Shown here piece after piece: positions 56,718-64,000 of a DNA stretch of 64,000 nucleotides. A program made the translations under genes and the position numbers. The notes beneath the pieces were generated by a model. That model was given only the letters and a program-made list of their open reading frames with translations, searched no databases and was not told the DNA's origin. Numbering within the stretch: the stretch's first letter is position 1; each line of letters opens with the position of its first letter. Source of the stretch: Chara braunii (lineage: Eukaryota; Streptophyta; Charophyceae; Charales; Characeae); assembly GCA_003427395.1 (NCBI GenBank), contig BFEA01000417.1, forward strand, positions 242,476 through 306,475, read 5' to 3'.

Positions 56718-57136
56718 TGGGCATTTCTCCCGCGGCCGCCGCGACCGGCTCAGAAACTGCGGTACAAGGGAGGACCGGAGTGACAGGCAGCGGAAGGACG
56801 GGTTTGGGGAATTTTGCATCAAGTTCTTTTTCGGCATCGAGTCCTTTGACGCTCGTGCCTACTGGACATCGGCTTCAAGGTTTATCAGCATCGGCGTATC
56901 TGATTTTTTGGCGGGTTCCCTTTTTGTCTACGAGTTTATCTTGTACTCCAATTTTATTTGGCGGCCACGGTTCTTCTCAAGCGGCATTGGCAAGGGTTAT
57001 ATTGGGGGCTTGTTGTCGGGGCTGTTTTGGGTGCGAGGGGCTTGGGGTGTCAGGATTTTTTTTTCTTGGATTTTTTTGCAGGTCCGCTCCGGCCCGCTTG
57101 CGACTCCGGCTCCCGCTACCGGCCTTCGAAGGGTGA
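56717..57136 (+). CDS. Uncertain ORF just after the PBS
   Basis: An ATG at the last base of the PBS opens a 139-residue frame, rich in S, G and A at first (MGISPAAAATG), then hydrophobic (SASAYLIFWRVPFLS and GFFFLGFFC). A different frame over the same DNA (to 57240) is also open and encodes FFFGIESFDARAYW and FLAGSLFVYEFILY. Which, if either, is used is unclear. A possible splice donor AACAG|GTTAGT lies at 57139, so the region could also be a leader exon plus intron. No family recognised. Confidence 0.25.
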   Translation: MGISPAAAATGSETAVQGRTGVTGSGRTGLGNFASSSFSASSPLTLVPTGHRLQGLSASAYLIFWRVPFLSTSLSCTPILFGGHGSSQAALARVILGACCRGCFGCEGLGVSGFFFLGFFCRSAPARLRLRLPLPAFEG

Positions 57137-57236
57137 ACAGGTTAGTTTCTTTTGGAGTGAGTGTTTTGTTTTCGCGCGTGTTTATTTCTAAAAATTTAAA
57201 AATTAAGGGGGTGCAAAGTTTGCTTGAGGGGTGTGA

Positions 57237-57773
57237 ATGAGGGTGAAGAACAACGAAGGGGTGGGAAGAAGAACTGTTCGGGGGAATAGCGTGAGGGGGT
57301 CCGCACGTGGGGGAGAGAGAGTGGAAGCAAGGGGGAGAGAGGAAAGAGGGGTTCGTGGGGGTCCGGAGGCGGTTTCTATTTGGGACCCAAGGGGGTCGCC
57401 TAACATCCTTGACCCTCACGGGTTGTGGAGGGTGCCCGCCCAAGGGACTGCTCCCCCAGCGGAAAGGGTTCCGCGGGGAGGGTCTGGTTTTTCGATTCTC
57501 GATCCGCGAGGGTTGTGTGCGGGTCCCGCGAGGGAGGCGCCTCCCGTTTGGGAGGGGAGTTCTCAAACAGGGTCGGCTCGGGATTTGGGGGTGAGGAGAG
57601 AGGTGCTACGGGTACCGGGGCGAGGGGACGAGAGAAATACAACCACCTTTGCAAGCGAGGGGGATAGAGAAGTGGGGGATACCTGGGGTTCCTTGGACGA
57701 GGGATCGGGGGCCGAATCCTGGGTGGATCGGTGTCTGGCCGATTTCTCGGACTCGGACCTGGGGGACTATTAG
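57237..57773 (+). CDS. Hypothetical protein with DPRG/ILDPHGL repeats
   Basis: A 178-residue frame begins MRVKNNEGVGRRTVRGN with a basic, Gly/Arg-rich first third. An internal repeat follows: SIWDPRG (about residue 47), NILDPHGL (about 56) and SILDPRGL (about 86), each trailed by a Pro/Ala segment (VPAQGTAPPAE, AGPAREAPPV). The C-terminus is acidic (DFSDSDLGDY). A stop and then a strong 3' splice acceptor follow. Composition suggests a disordered protein. I do not recognise it. It lies between the PBS and the alpha/beta array on the same strand. Confidence 0.45.
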   Translation: MRVKNNEGVGRRTVRGNSVRGSARGGERVEARGREERGVRGGPEAVSIWDPRGSPNILDPHGLWRVPAQGTAPPAERVPRGGSGFSILDPRGLCAGPAREAPPVWEGSSQTGSARDLGVRREVLRVPGRGDERNTTTFASEGDREVGDTWGSLDEGSGAESWVDRCLADFSDSDLGDY

Positions 57774-58397
57774 GACTATGATAACGAGTATTGAAGTCCA
57801 CCAGATACGTATGCTTATCGGCTCAACATGAGAGACTATTCCTAAATCTCTGTTTTTCCCACCCCACCTTTTCAGGCTCCCTGATTTTAATTCTAGTGAT
57901 TCCAAGAGAGAAAAGAGACAGCCGGAGGCGGAAAAGGAAGGAGGGAACGAAGTGCAAAGAGTTCGCGATATGGAGAATGGGAGGGAGTAGATAGGCTAGT
58001 GATCCCCGATTAATAGGTGGATCCAGTCCTGGGACCCGGGTAATTCCACGCTTGAGGTGGGCCGAGTAGAGGCGTGGTACCGGTTAGGCTAACTTAGGAC
58101 TAGGGGTCGGTTCAGTGGGGGGCATAGGGCCCGGGTGTGTGACTGCGGTCCGACTCCTGGGAGGGGGTTGCCACCCTTCCTCGGGGATAACCTGTGTCTG
58201 CAGCTAGTCTCCATACCGGGAGTGGAAAGGGGTCTCTCACCGGGGGAGGACAGGAAGGTTGCCGAGTGAGGCGGCGTTCCTTCACTGGTCCATTTGATCC
58301 TTCGGAGCTCACAGGCATCTTCTCCTTGCGGGTTAGAGGTGGTCTCTCGAGTGGCCAATAGGAAGTGGAACTTGGAGATTCCTTTTGATTATATTGC
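57774..58397 (+). other. Spacer with splice-acceptor signal
   Basis: CTGTTTTTCCCACCCCACCT followed by TTTCAG ends near 57877 and is a textbook polypyrimidine-AG acceptor. It could pair with the donor at 57139. A basic stretch after it (KRDSRRRKRKEGTK) is open for about 38 codons. The rest to 58397 is G-rich without a convincing frame. Confidence 0.45.
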
Positions 58398-58750
58398 ATG
58401 AGCTTAGAAGTCGTCCCAGAATGGATTAGTGTGTGTACGTACGGGGGAATTGACGTATGGTGCTACACTTTTCGACTATGGACGGGGGTGACTTTGATGT
58501 GGGTGTCTACGTAGAGGAAGGGATAGATCAAGGGGAAGATTTCCTTCATGGATGGGAAGAGGCGATAGGCCACTCTCGCGGTTCGATGGGGGAATTGAGG
58601 GGTTACGGGTTTAAGTATTTTTACTCTTTAGGGTACCGAACCTACCCCAGGGGTGGTCGTCCGGCGCCGGTAATTCCTGACGCTTATCTCAACGGATCGG
58701 ACGATTGGAAAGTGCTAATAGGGAGAGTAGTAAGAACGACAAATCCATAA
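58398..58750 (+). pseudogene. Alpha copy 1 (frameshifted)
   Basis: ATG at 58398 opens MSLEVVPEWISVCTYGGIDV followed by WCYTF-W. Homology then continues in another frame from about 58485: VGVYVEEGIDQGEDFLHGWE, YGFKYFYSLGYRTYPRGGR and IPDAYLNGSDDWKVLI, ending TAA at 58748-58750. Alpha copy 2 has the same blocks in one frame, so one indel broke this copy. Family unknown: a ~115-residue acidic protein with many Trp and Tyr. It is the first member of the ORF array. Confidence 0.7.
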
Positions 58751-59112
58751 GTTTGAGGGCTCTAGAGTTTGAACCTGTTGGAATCAGTGTGGGTGATCGA
58801 GGCGGGGTGGACGTGTGGTGCTATACTTTTTACTGGTGGACCGACCATTTAGACATAGCCTTGTACGTGGAAGAGGGTGTGGATAGAGAGGCAGGATATT
58901 TGGATAGCTGGGAGGAAGCGGTTGGTCACGCACAGCTCGAGAGGGAACTGTTGGGGGCTTACGAGATCAAGTACTTCTATCCGTTGGGGTGTAGGACATA
59001 TTCACGAGGGGATAGGCATGTTCCCACTATTCCGGAAGCCTTCCTAGACGGTTCGGACGGGTGGAGAGCATTGGTTCAAATCATAGAGGAGATAGTCCAA
59101 GGGGATGGTTAG
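58705..59112 (+). CDS. Alpha copy 2, unknown protein family
   Basis: The open frame runs from before 58750 to TAG at 59112. Conserved blocks in order are GVDVWCYTFYWWTD, IALYVEEGVDREAGYLDSWE, YEIKYFYPLGCRTYSRGDR and IPEAFLDGSDGWRALVQI. No ATG precedes the homologous region. Translation would need a TTG or similar start, or a frame change out of alpha copy 1, which overlaps it at 58705-58750. Its stop overlaps the beta 1 start by eight bases (ATGGTTAG). I know no family with this pattern. Confidence 0.6.
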   Translation: MESANRESSKNDKSISLRALEFEPVGISVGDRGGVDVWCYTFYWWTDHLDIALYVEEGVDREAGYLDSWEEAVGHAQLERELLGAYEIKYFYPLGCRTYSRGDRHVPTIPEAFLDGSDGWRALVQIIEEIVQGDG

Positions 59113-59848
59113 GATCATTGACGGTACTGAAGAAGAGGGGGTTCGAATAGAGAGGGCGGACTTAAGCAAGGACAGTGAGTGCTTTAGCGTCCCCTTAGAC
59201 CATCGCACCGAGAGGTATTTGGAGGGTCGTGGGAGAGGGTTAGAGCTAGAGAAGGGGGGTTTTCTATGGGCGAGGTTCGCAGTAGGAACTTGGGAAGGGG
59301 GTAGGTGGTCCCGAAATAGGCCCCAGAACGGAAAGAGGCCTAGACGAACGGTGGTCCGTGCGGAAGGAACTGTCTATTTGAGTAGGGAAGCTTGGGTGTA
59401 TTACATCACTCACTTGGTCCTAGGTTGGTACCGTGCTGATCATTGGGAGACTCGAGCGGGTCCGATTCTGAGACAGATCTTTGAGGCGGAACCCTTTCGC
59501 TACTACCCACCCATTGAGGTGAAAGTGACCTGCGCTCGAGACGAGGAGTACCCTCGCGGCACAGGGTGCATCCAGGCCATCTTCCCGTCTTTCGTTTTCC
59601 GAAGGGTAAGCGGGAAGGAGGAGCGATACGAGAAGGTTGTGCGGTCCTTAATACGGGAGAGAGGGTGGCAGCTCTCTATTAGGTCGCTCCATTGGTACTA
59701 CACCTACTGCATGGATAACCCGGTACCATACGGAGTTAAAGCCTGTAGGATTCGCACGGGGATCTTTAGGGAATCGGCTCGGGACCGCGAGGGTGGACGG
59801 GATTACGGTTACCAAAGGGTCTTCGGGGTATCCCAGAAGCTGTTTTAG
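59105..59848 (+). CDS. Beta copy 1, unknown protein family (247 aa)
   Basis: The longest intact member. ATG at 59105 overlaps the alpha 2 stop. Blocks shared with other betas: an N-terminal MVRII start, GFLWARFAVG (about 52-61), TVYLSREAWVYYITHLVLGW (89-108), a variable middle with PPIEVKV (135-141), IFPSFVFRR (159-167), EERYEKVVRSLIRERGW (172-188) and LHWYYTYCMDNPVP (195-208). No signal peptide or membrane segment is evident. Predicted mixed beta-strand N-terminus and helical C-terminus is inference. Function unknown. Confidence 0.65.
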   Translation: MVRIIDGTEEEGVRIERADLSKDSECFSVPLDHRTERYLEGRGRGLELEKGGFLWARFAVGTWEGGRWSRNRPQNGKRPRRTVVRAEGTVYLSREAWVYYITHLVLGWYRADHWETRAGPILRQIFEAEPFRYYPPIEVKVTCARDEEYPRGTGCIQAIFPSFVFRRVSGKEERYEKVVRSLIRERGWQLSIRSLHWYYTYCMDNPVPYGVKACRIRTGIFRESARDREGGRDYGYQRVFGVSQKLF

Positions 59849-59853
59849 AGTGA

Positions 59854-60423
59854 ATGGTGTTCCATGATAGGGAACCGGGACGCTTCGTCGTATCCTTCAT
59901 AGAAGGTTGTGAGACCCGTAGGATAATCCCTAGCAACGGGGAGATCCCCGATTGGGAGAGGATAGAAGGGGGAAGGGCCACGGTCGGTGGGGAGTTCGTG
60001 TGGATAGAGTCCAAAGAGATTGAGGGCAGCGAGGTTGAGAGGAGTCTCGAGGTGACCGCAGTTATCTTCATAGCCCCGGAAGCTTGGGCAAAGATCCTGG
60101 GACAAGGGGGTGGGCTGGATAGTTTGTTGCTTGAGGCAAGAGAGGTGCGAAGGGAGTGGATAGGTAGGGTCAGGGAGCGACTCAAGTTTGTGGCCATAAA
60201 GAAAGTGAGGTTCGCGAGGGAGAAAAAGCGTCCCAGAGCATGCTATCCGTTGACTGTGAAGGTACCGTCTTTCCTGTTCCAAGGGACAAACGAAGGGAGG
60301 ATAGTGAGGCTTCTAAAGAGGGGGAAGAGCTTGGGATTACCCTTTTGGGGCCTTGTCGACGTTGTATACGCATTGCATCGATCAAGGTGTTCCCCCGCGC
60401 AGGAAGCTTTGGGGTATTTTTAG
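59854..60423 (+). CDS. Beta copy 2, unknown protein family (189 aa)
   Basis: It starts five bases after the beta 1 stop. Shared blocks: MVFHDREPGRFVVSF, GGEFVWIESK (45-54), VIFIAPEAWAKILGQG (70-85), VKVPSFLFQG (135-144), GRIVRLLKRGKSLGLPFWGL (148-167) and VYALHRSRCSP (171-181). It is shorter than beta 1 in the middle. An alternative frame overlapping its end (60240-60440) looks less like the family. Intact but of unknown function. Confidence 0.65.
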   Translation: MVFHDREPGRFVVSFIEGCETRRIIPSNGEIPDWERIEGGRATVGGEFVWIESKEIEGSEVERSLEVTAVIFIAPEAWAKILGQGGGLDSLLLEAREVRREWIGRVRERLKFVAIKKVRFAREKKRPRACYPLTVKVPSFLFQGTNEGRIVRLLKRGKSLGLPFWGLVDVVYALHRSRCSPAQEALGYF

Positions 60424-60502
60424 GAGATTGGGGTCTCTAAAGAAACCCTTCACTCTCTCACCGGAAAGATATCGCCAGTGGGTTTTTAAAATAAACCGGT
60501 AG

Positions 60503-61142
60503 ATGGTAAGATTCGTTCTCAGCGAGAACGGGGCGGTAGAGTCGATAGAGGTTAGTGACACGGGAAAAGTCTTGATTCCGGGGGACCCTCGCGTGACCCC
60601 TTACTGGATGAGCGTAGAGAAAGGGGGAGTGATTAGTGAAGGGGCCTTCGTGTGGGTTCGAGCTCGCAGACTCACTTGGAAAGAAGGTGTGGAAAGAGGA
60701 GGCCCACCGGACCTCGGTCGTTTCCTAGAGATTCGGTCTACGATCTTCCTCAACGAGGAGGCGTGGACTGAAGTGTGGAGGGGCTTAGTGACAGGGCAAT
60801 TGACCCATACGGAATACCGGGAATCTGCGAGGCAGGTGGCAAATAACCTAGTGCGGGCCGATTACAAGGAGGGGACTTTCGCGTCGTGGACTCCAGTATC
60901 TTTCGCCGAGCCTGGCGAGCGCGTCTGGGGTCCTCCACGCGAACCTACCCCAGTTCTTGGCCGATTCGTTCTTAAGAGACCCGGAGGAGAGAGTAGTAGC
61001 AGTACTTAGAGCGGCTCGAGAATCTGGGGTGCGGGCTAGGGGTTTGTTCTGGCTCTATACGCGGTGCGTGGACGCGGGGGTTCCCCCAAGAAGTGAGTTG
61101 TCCGCCATATTCGGGAGGTTGAGAGAATTTGAGGGGCTCTGA
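60503..61142 (+). pseudogene. Beta copy 3 (one frameshift)
   Basis: ATG at 60503 opens MVRFVLSENGAVESIEVSDT. Family blocks GAFVWVRARR (47-56), TIFLNEEAWTEVWRGLVTGQ (80-99) and YRESARQVANNLVRADY follow. Near 60900-60945 homology moves to another frame: PQFLADSFLRDPEERVVAVL, then RGLFWLYTRCVDAGVPP, ending TGA at 61142. A single indel separates the halves. The first frame alone would end at 61009 with an unrelated tail. Otherwise well preserved, so the break is probably recent. Confidence 0.65.
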
Positions 61143-61219
61143 GCTCACGTCGCAGACGTTCCGTACGCCCGCCTCTTCGGGGAAGAGCAGGTGGCGAACC
61201 GGCGGGGGTTCGAAGGCCG

Positions 61220-61759
61220 ATGATAAGGGGGATCCCGAGAACTCTCTGGGTGGCAGTGGAACCTGTAGAGGATACCGGGGAAGTTGTCCGTGTCACTCTA
61301 CCGAGAGCCAGATTGACGGAGCCAACTAGGACCCTCCTGCGAGAAGGAGGGGAAATCCGGTGCGGTAAGGCTTTCGTACGATTAGCGGTGAGTAGCGAGG
61401 GGAGGGTAGTGATTGGACAAGCCCAAATATTCCTTTCGAAGGAGGGCCTTGTAGAGGTAGCGCGCAGCTTGCGGACTGGGCAAGACCCTCTCTGGGACGT
61501 GCAAGCCGTGAGAGGCCGACTATAAGAGTTAGTAGAGGGGGTAAGACCTCGCGAAGGGTGGGACGAAGAATATCGAGAGACCTACGGGGGGTGGGAAGAG
61601 ATACCTCGTTTCGTTTCTAGTGAGCCAGTGGGGGTTCCCCGTTTCATCTTTGAATGGATCTATCCCTCCAAGGCAGTCAAGAGGGCAGTAGAAAGAAGGA
61701 TTTTTATCCTAAGCCAGTTCCGGTTTACGGGATCGGACCTCCATACCTTGTTAACTTAG
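61220..61759 (+). pseudogene. Beta copy 4 (in-frame TAA)
   Basis: ATG at 61220: MIRGIPRTLWVAVEPVED, with KAFVRLAVSSEGR (50-62), AQIFLSKEGLVEVARSLRTG (68-87), then TAA at 61523. The same frame stays open for another 77 codons with family-like blocks: GGWEEIPRFV, VPRFIFEWIYPSKAVKRAVE and TGSDLHTLLT, to TAG at 61759. Either one stop mutation split the gene or the stop is read through. I cannot tell which. Confidence 0.6.
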
Positions 61760-61769
61760 TGTTTTCAGG

Positions 61770-61972
61770 ATCCCTATAGAGACGATTGGTCGACTCTGGA
61801 GGACCTGGGTTACGCCTTTGAAGGGTGGGGTCGACACGCGAGGGAATCAAAGATATCGTGGAGGTACTTAGGTAAGATCTGCGAAGGGGAGTTAGCAGGA
61901 TTAGACCCCTCGGATCTAATTCGGATAGCGATTGCATGCTGTCGACAGAAATTGAGGAATGAGCGAGCCTAA
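61770..61972 (+). CDS. Gamma copy 1, small ORF
   Basis: TGTTTTCAG|GATCCC at 61760-61774 resembles a 3' splice acceptor. The open frame then reads DPYRDDWSTLEDLGYAFEGW, KISWRYLGKICEGELAGLDP and SDLIRIAIACCRQKLRNERA, to TAA at 61972. There is no ATG at its start, so it may be an exon or the decayed end of the preceding beta. A related segment follows beta 6. Unknown family; the last third looks helical. Confidence 0.4.
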
Positions 61973-62162
61973 CCTTGGCGAGTTTGTGGGGTTGGAGAGA
62001 GTGAGAGAAGAAATCCACCGGATCCTCACTCTATGTTGGGAGGAAGAAAGGAGGGCGAGGCCCGGATCCTTAGCTAGGATCAAGTTGCTGGAGACAGCCG
62101 CTATTGCGATCCTCGACAAGTTGACGATAAATCTTCTCGCTCGGCGAGGGGAGAGGGTATGA
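61959..62162 (+). CDS. Delta, 67-aa ORF
   Basis: ATG at 61959 overlaps the gamma 1 stop by 14 bases. The protein begins MSEPNLGEFVGLERVREEIH and contains ARIKLLETAAIAILDKLTIN; it looks wholly helical. It ends in TGA overlapping the next ATG as ATGA (62159-62162), an arrangement typical of coupled translation in compact genomes. Unknown family. Confidence 0.45.
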   Translation: MSEPNLGEFVGLERVREEIHRILTLCWEEERRARPGSLARIKLLETAAIAILDKLTINLLARRGERV

Positions 62163-62636
62163 GAGCTTCGTTTGTCTCCAATAGGATTCGTTGGGAATTA
62201 GAGACTTGCGAGGACGGTAACGAAATTAGGGTCGAGGGAAGTGCGGAACTGAACCCTGAGCTGGAAGAGGATCGGGTGATCCGTGCTGAGAAGGAATTTC
62301 TAGTGGAGGTCTGACGGCTGGCCTTGTGGAAAAGGAGGATCTGGAGCACATTAGCTAGTTTTTCGGTCCACATTAGAGACGCGAGTGGGGTGAGGTCCTC
62401 AAGGGGCTTGGAGAGAACCTTTGCTGGAAGTAGAGAGAAGATTCGAAGAAGACGCTAGGTATCTAGGAATCCCAGTTGCATCTAGGATACACCTCGTGGA
62501 GACTCGATTTTGGGATAGGACTGGAGAATACGAAGGGGCTTTGCGCCAGACGTTACGTGAGGGAGGGGAGATCGGTCGTGCTAGGTGCGAGGACTCGCTG
62601 GTAGAGGCCGCCGCAAGGTTGGCCGACATGAGGTGA
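62159..62636 (+). pseudogene. Beta copy 5 (heavily decayed)
   Basis: ATG at 62159 (in ATGA) opens a 51-codon frame, MRASFVSNRIRWELETCED, with EIRVEGSAELNPELEEDRVI, resembling the N-terminus of beta 4. After TGA at 62314, another frame near 62390-62445 has REWGEVLKGLGEN, like the EEAWTEVWRGLVTG block. A third frame from 62421 to 62636 (VERRFEEDARYLGI ... SLVEAAARLADMR) completes the length. At least two indels or stops have destroyed it. Confidence 0.45.
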
Positions 62637-62644
62637 GGCCCTTG

Positions 62645-63100
62645 ATGATTAGATACGACAAGGGGGACCCTTTTGGTACCTTAGAGATGGATTGGAAAAC
62701 CGGAGAGAGGTATGGAGTAACCCTTTCTAGGGTTAGAGGGGAAGGAGTGGTGTCTACTGAGTTCTTCGAGATCTACAGGCAAGAGACGGTAGTAAGGTTC
62801 TCGGTGGTCTCCAAAGGTGGAAGACGCACTAGGAAGGCTGAGATCTTCATGTCTCCCGACGACCGACGCTTCTTCGCGACCGAGTTAGCAGAAGGGAAGG
62901 ACCCCTTAGACATCGCCCGAAGGGCCCTAGACCAACTAAGGAGATTGAGAGGGGGCGGCGCCGAGGGACGCGTGGTTGATAGAGTGGAGTACGGAGGGAG
63001 GTTGGAAGTTCCAAGGGCGGCTCACGAGAAAACTTGGGAGAACCCAACCTGGGCTTACCGACTACTCTACGCCGACGATACAACCGTGAGGAGGGTCTGA
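62645..63100 (+). CDS. Beta copy 6 (151 aa before in-frame TGA)
   Basis: ATG at 62645: MIRYDKGDPFGTLEMDWKTG. Family blocks are EFFEIYRQETVVRFSVVSKG (39-58), AEIFMSPDDRRFFATELAEG (65-84) and ARRALDQLRRLRG (91-103). The end, ENPTWAYRLLYADDTTVRRV, aligns with PVGVPRFIFEWIYPSKAVKR of beta 4. It stops at TGA 63098-63100, but the same frame continues into gamma 2. YADD here is not part of a reverse transcriptase domain. Confidence 0.55.
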   Translation: MIRYDKGDPFGTLEMDWKTGERYGVTLSRVRGEGVVSTEFFEIYRQETVVRFSVVSKGGRRTRKAEIFMSPDDRRFFATELAEGKDPLDIARRALDQLRRLRGGGAEGRVVDRVEYGGRLEVPRAAHEKTWENPTWAYRLLYADDTTVRRV

Positions 63101-63360
63101 AATAGGGGACAGGTGATAGAGAAATTCTCTTTAGGCGAAGAGGGGGGGCACGAACTGTTCACCCAGTGTTGGGAATCGAGAAAAGACGTAGACTTCGAGT
63201 GGTGGGCGCGCGTTGGAGAATTAGAGGACAACCCGGAGAGGTGGATAGGGACCTGATCAGGCGGTGCTCTCAAGGGGGGGTGAGGGGGATTTCCGATCTA
63301 GAAGTCGCTAACTTAGCCTTAGCAGCCAGTGAAGAAAAGCGAGTAAGGGACTCTTGGTGA
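63101..63360 (+). pseudogene. Gamma copy 2 (frameshifted)
   Basis: In frame with beta 6 after its TGA: VIEKFSLGEEGGHELFTQCW and DVDFEWWARVGELEDNPERW, to TGA at 63253-63255. Similarity to the gamma 1 end then continues in another frame, RDLIRRCSQGGVRGISDLEV and ANLALAASEEKRVRDSW, to TGA at 63360. The beta-then-gamma order repeats that at 61220-61972. Confidence 0.4.
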
Positions 63361-63363
63361 ACT

Positions 63364-63459
63364 GTGACCAGCGAGGAGTCGGGAGACGATAGTGAGACTC
63401 AGGGGAAGAAGACGATTCGGAGGAAGGAGACGATCGTGAGGCGAGCGACTAGAGGATAA
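63364..63459 (+). CDS. Very small acidic-basic ORF
   Basis: A GTG-started frame VTSEESGDDSETQGKKTIRR continues for 32 codons to TAA. It sits between gamma 2 and the next ATG ORF. Its acidic then basic composition is all that can be said. Confidence 0.2.
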   Translation: MTSEESGDDSETQGKKTIRRKETIVRRATRG

Positions 63460-63470
63460 CGATAGGGTGC

Positions 63471-63812
63471 ATGGAGAGTGAGGTGGAGGCAGGACTCTCT
63501 CGTCCACCGGAAACGACAGTAAGAAGGGGCATTGAGAAGAGCCCCGAGTTAGGAGCTAGGCTAAGTAGGGTGACGGAAGAAATGACCGAGGGTACCGAGT
63601 CAGTCGGCAGGGCCGAGAGGGGCCCGGAGGCAGCTTCAAGCGAGAGGCAAATCTCGGAGGAACAAAGAGGCAGCTCGGAAGTACGAGTGCAAAGGGGGGT
63701 GGATCTGCAGGTGCCAATGCAAAAGGGGGCGGCCGAAGCCGCAAGGAGCCTCCCAGTAGAATCCCGGTGGGCGGACCTAGTGGACGCCGAAGCGAGAGGT
63801 CCTAAGAGATGA
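63471..63812 (+). CDS. Hypothetical charged protein (113 aa)
   Basis: ATG at 63471: MESEVEAGLSRPPETTVRRG. Rich in E, R, S and A with no hydrophobic core, probably disordered or coiled: TEEMTEGTESVGRAERGPEA, EEQRGSSEVRVQRG, ending RWADLVDAEARGPKR. Such a charged stretch could be the start of a gag-like protein, but nothing identifies it. A second frame takes over at its end. Confidence 0.4.
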   Translation: MESEVEAGLSRPPETTVRRGIEKSPELGARLSRVTEEMTEGTESVGRAERGPEAASSERQISEEQRGSSEVRVQRGVDLQVPMQKGAAEAARSLPVESRWADLVDAEARGPKR

Positions 63813-64000
63813 GAGGTCGGTGGAGGCTGGCGGTAGAAGGGACCTAAGAGATGAGAGGTCGGTGGAGGCTGGCGGTAGGCCACGGAGGTGGGCTGAGAGG
63901 GAATCAGATGCTGCGTGGGCTCACGGCGAGATGATGGGGAGAAGTCAGGGGTGGACGGCTGAAGAGGATCTAGGGGTCCGGAGCCTGCGTATTGGGAGAC
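63774..64000 (+). CDS. ORF open at the window end
   Basis: A frame without stops from about 63777 to 64000. It contains two in-frame copies of a 14-residue unit, (E/D)LRDERSVEAGGR-like, then RPRRWAERESDAAWAHGEMM and WTAEEDLGVRSLRIG. It overlaps the end of the previous ORF in another frame. Partial; identity unknown. Confidence 0.3.
63801..63884. repeat. 42-bp tandem duplication
   Basis: CCTAAGAGATGAGAGGTCGG starts both units (63801 and 63843). Unit length is a multiple of three and the copies are almost identical, so the duplication is recent. Confidence 0.9.

Noticed and set aside
63040-63100. YADD in beta 6 as a reverse transcriptase active site
   Set aside because: No other RT motif is nearby, the ORF is 151 residues, and the segment aligns with beta 4 sequence that has no YADD.
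58398-63360. ORF array as part of a giant virus, Polinton or virophage
   Set aside because: Compact overlapping ORFs fit, but no capsid, DNA polymerase, packaging ATPase or integrase was seen; the upstream LTR and PBS point elsewhere. Not excluded beyond the window.

Overview
The window looks like repeat-dominated nuclear DNA of a green-lineage eukaryote. The evidence is a plant-type U6 snRNA 5' stem-loop and 3' end, LTR retroelements primed by tRNA-Asp with the primer site used by plant Athila/Tat-type Ty3 elements, an L1-type LINE, tRNA-derived SINEs and a Mutator-like element. A streptophyte alga such as Chara is a guess. No conventional intron-bearing host gene could be recognised. Most long open frames are low-complexity or antisense shadows.

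Layout. 1-3540: (TA)n, a decayed pyrimidine-rich tandem repeat, a 233-bp near-perfect inverted repeat and short-motif satellites. 3541-14836: LTR sequence in + orientation, an A-type LTR part (to about 10.78 kb) joined to a B-type LTR part (to 14836), with a palindromic satellite and a 145-N gap inside. 14.9-17.3 kb: GAA-rich and G-rich minisatellites, a naked poly(T) insertion, a tRNA-like SINE head and a 25-bp minisatellite. 17314-37872: one nested LTR retrotransposon. Its 5' LTR (17314-23133) contains a MULE; its short decayed interior (PBS, gag, zinc-knuckle remnant) spans 23134-25764; its 3' LTR starts at 25765 and is split by a 7.05-kb minus-strand solo LTR (28218-35265). 37.9-46.5 kb: minisatellites, microsatellites, tetranucleotide-type repeats and SINEs. 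47.4-48.5 kb: broken LINE on the minus strand. 50.4-54.9 kb: a third A-type LTR copy (minus). 55.4-56.7 kb: a different LTR ending at a tRNA-Asp PBS, followed to the window end by a compact array of small + strand ORFs.

Two things stand out. (1) The A-type LTRs carry arrays of hairpins. In the best array, downstream of the TATA box and so probably in the RNA leader, an almost constant 19-20-nt loop sits on 7-9-bp stems whose sequence differs from unit to unit while pairing is kept. It recurs in all three copies. (2) From 58.4 to 63.4 kb lies a tandem array of diverged paralogous ORFs of no family I recognise: two alpha copies, six beta copies and gamma/delta companions. They have overlapping stops and starts, including an ATGA junction, and individual copies decay by frameshift or in-frame stop. 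Because the array follows an LTR and PBS, it may be cargo of, or the pre-gag region of, a large retroelement; the 3' half lies outside the window.

The LTR families share a start (TG plus a palindrome around ATACCC-N6-GGGTAT), a U5 block and a terminal GCTCGACA, so they look like branches of one lineage with unusually long LTRs (4.7-7 kb). Both branches also contain U6-derived sequence in U3.
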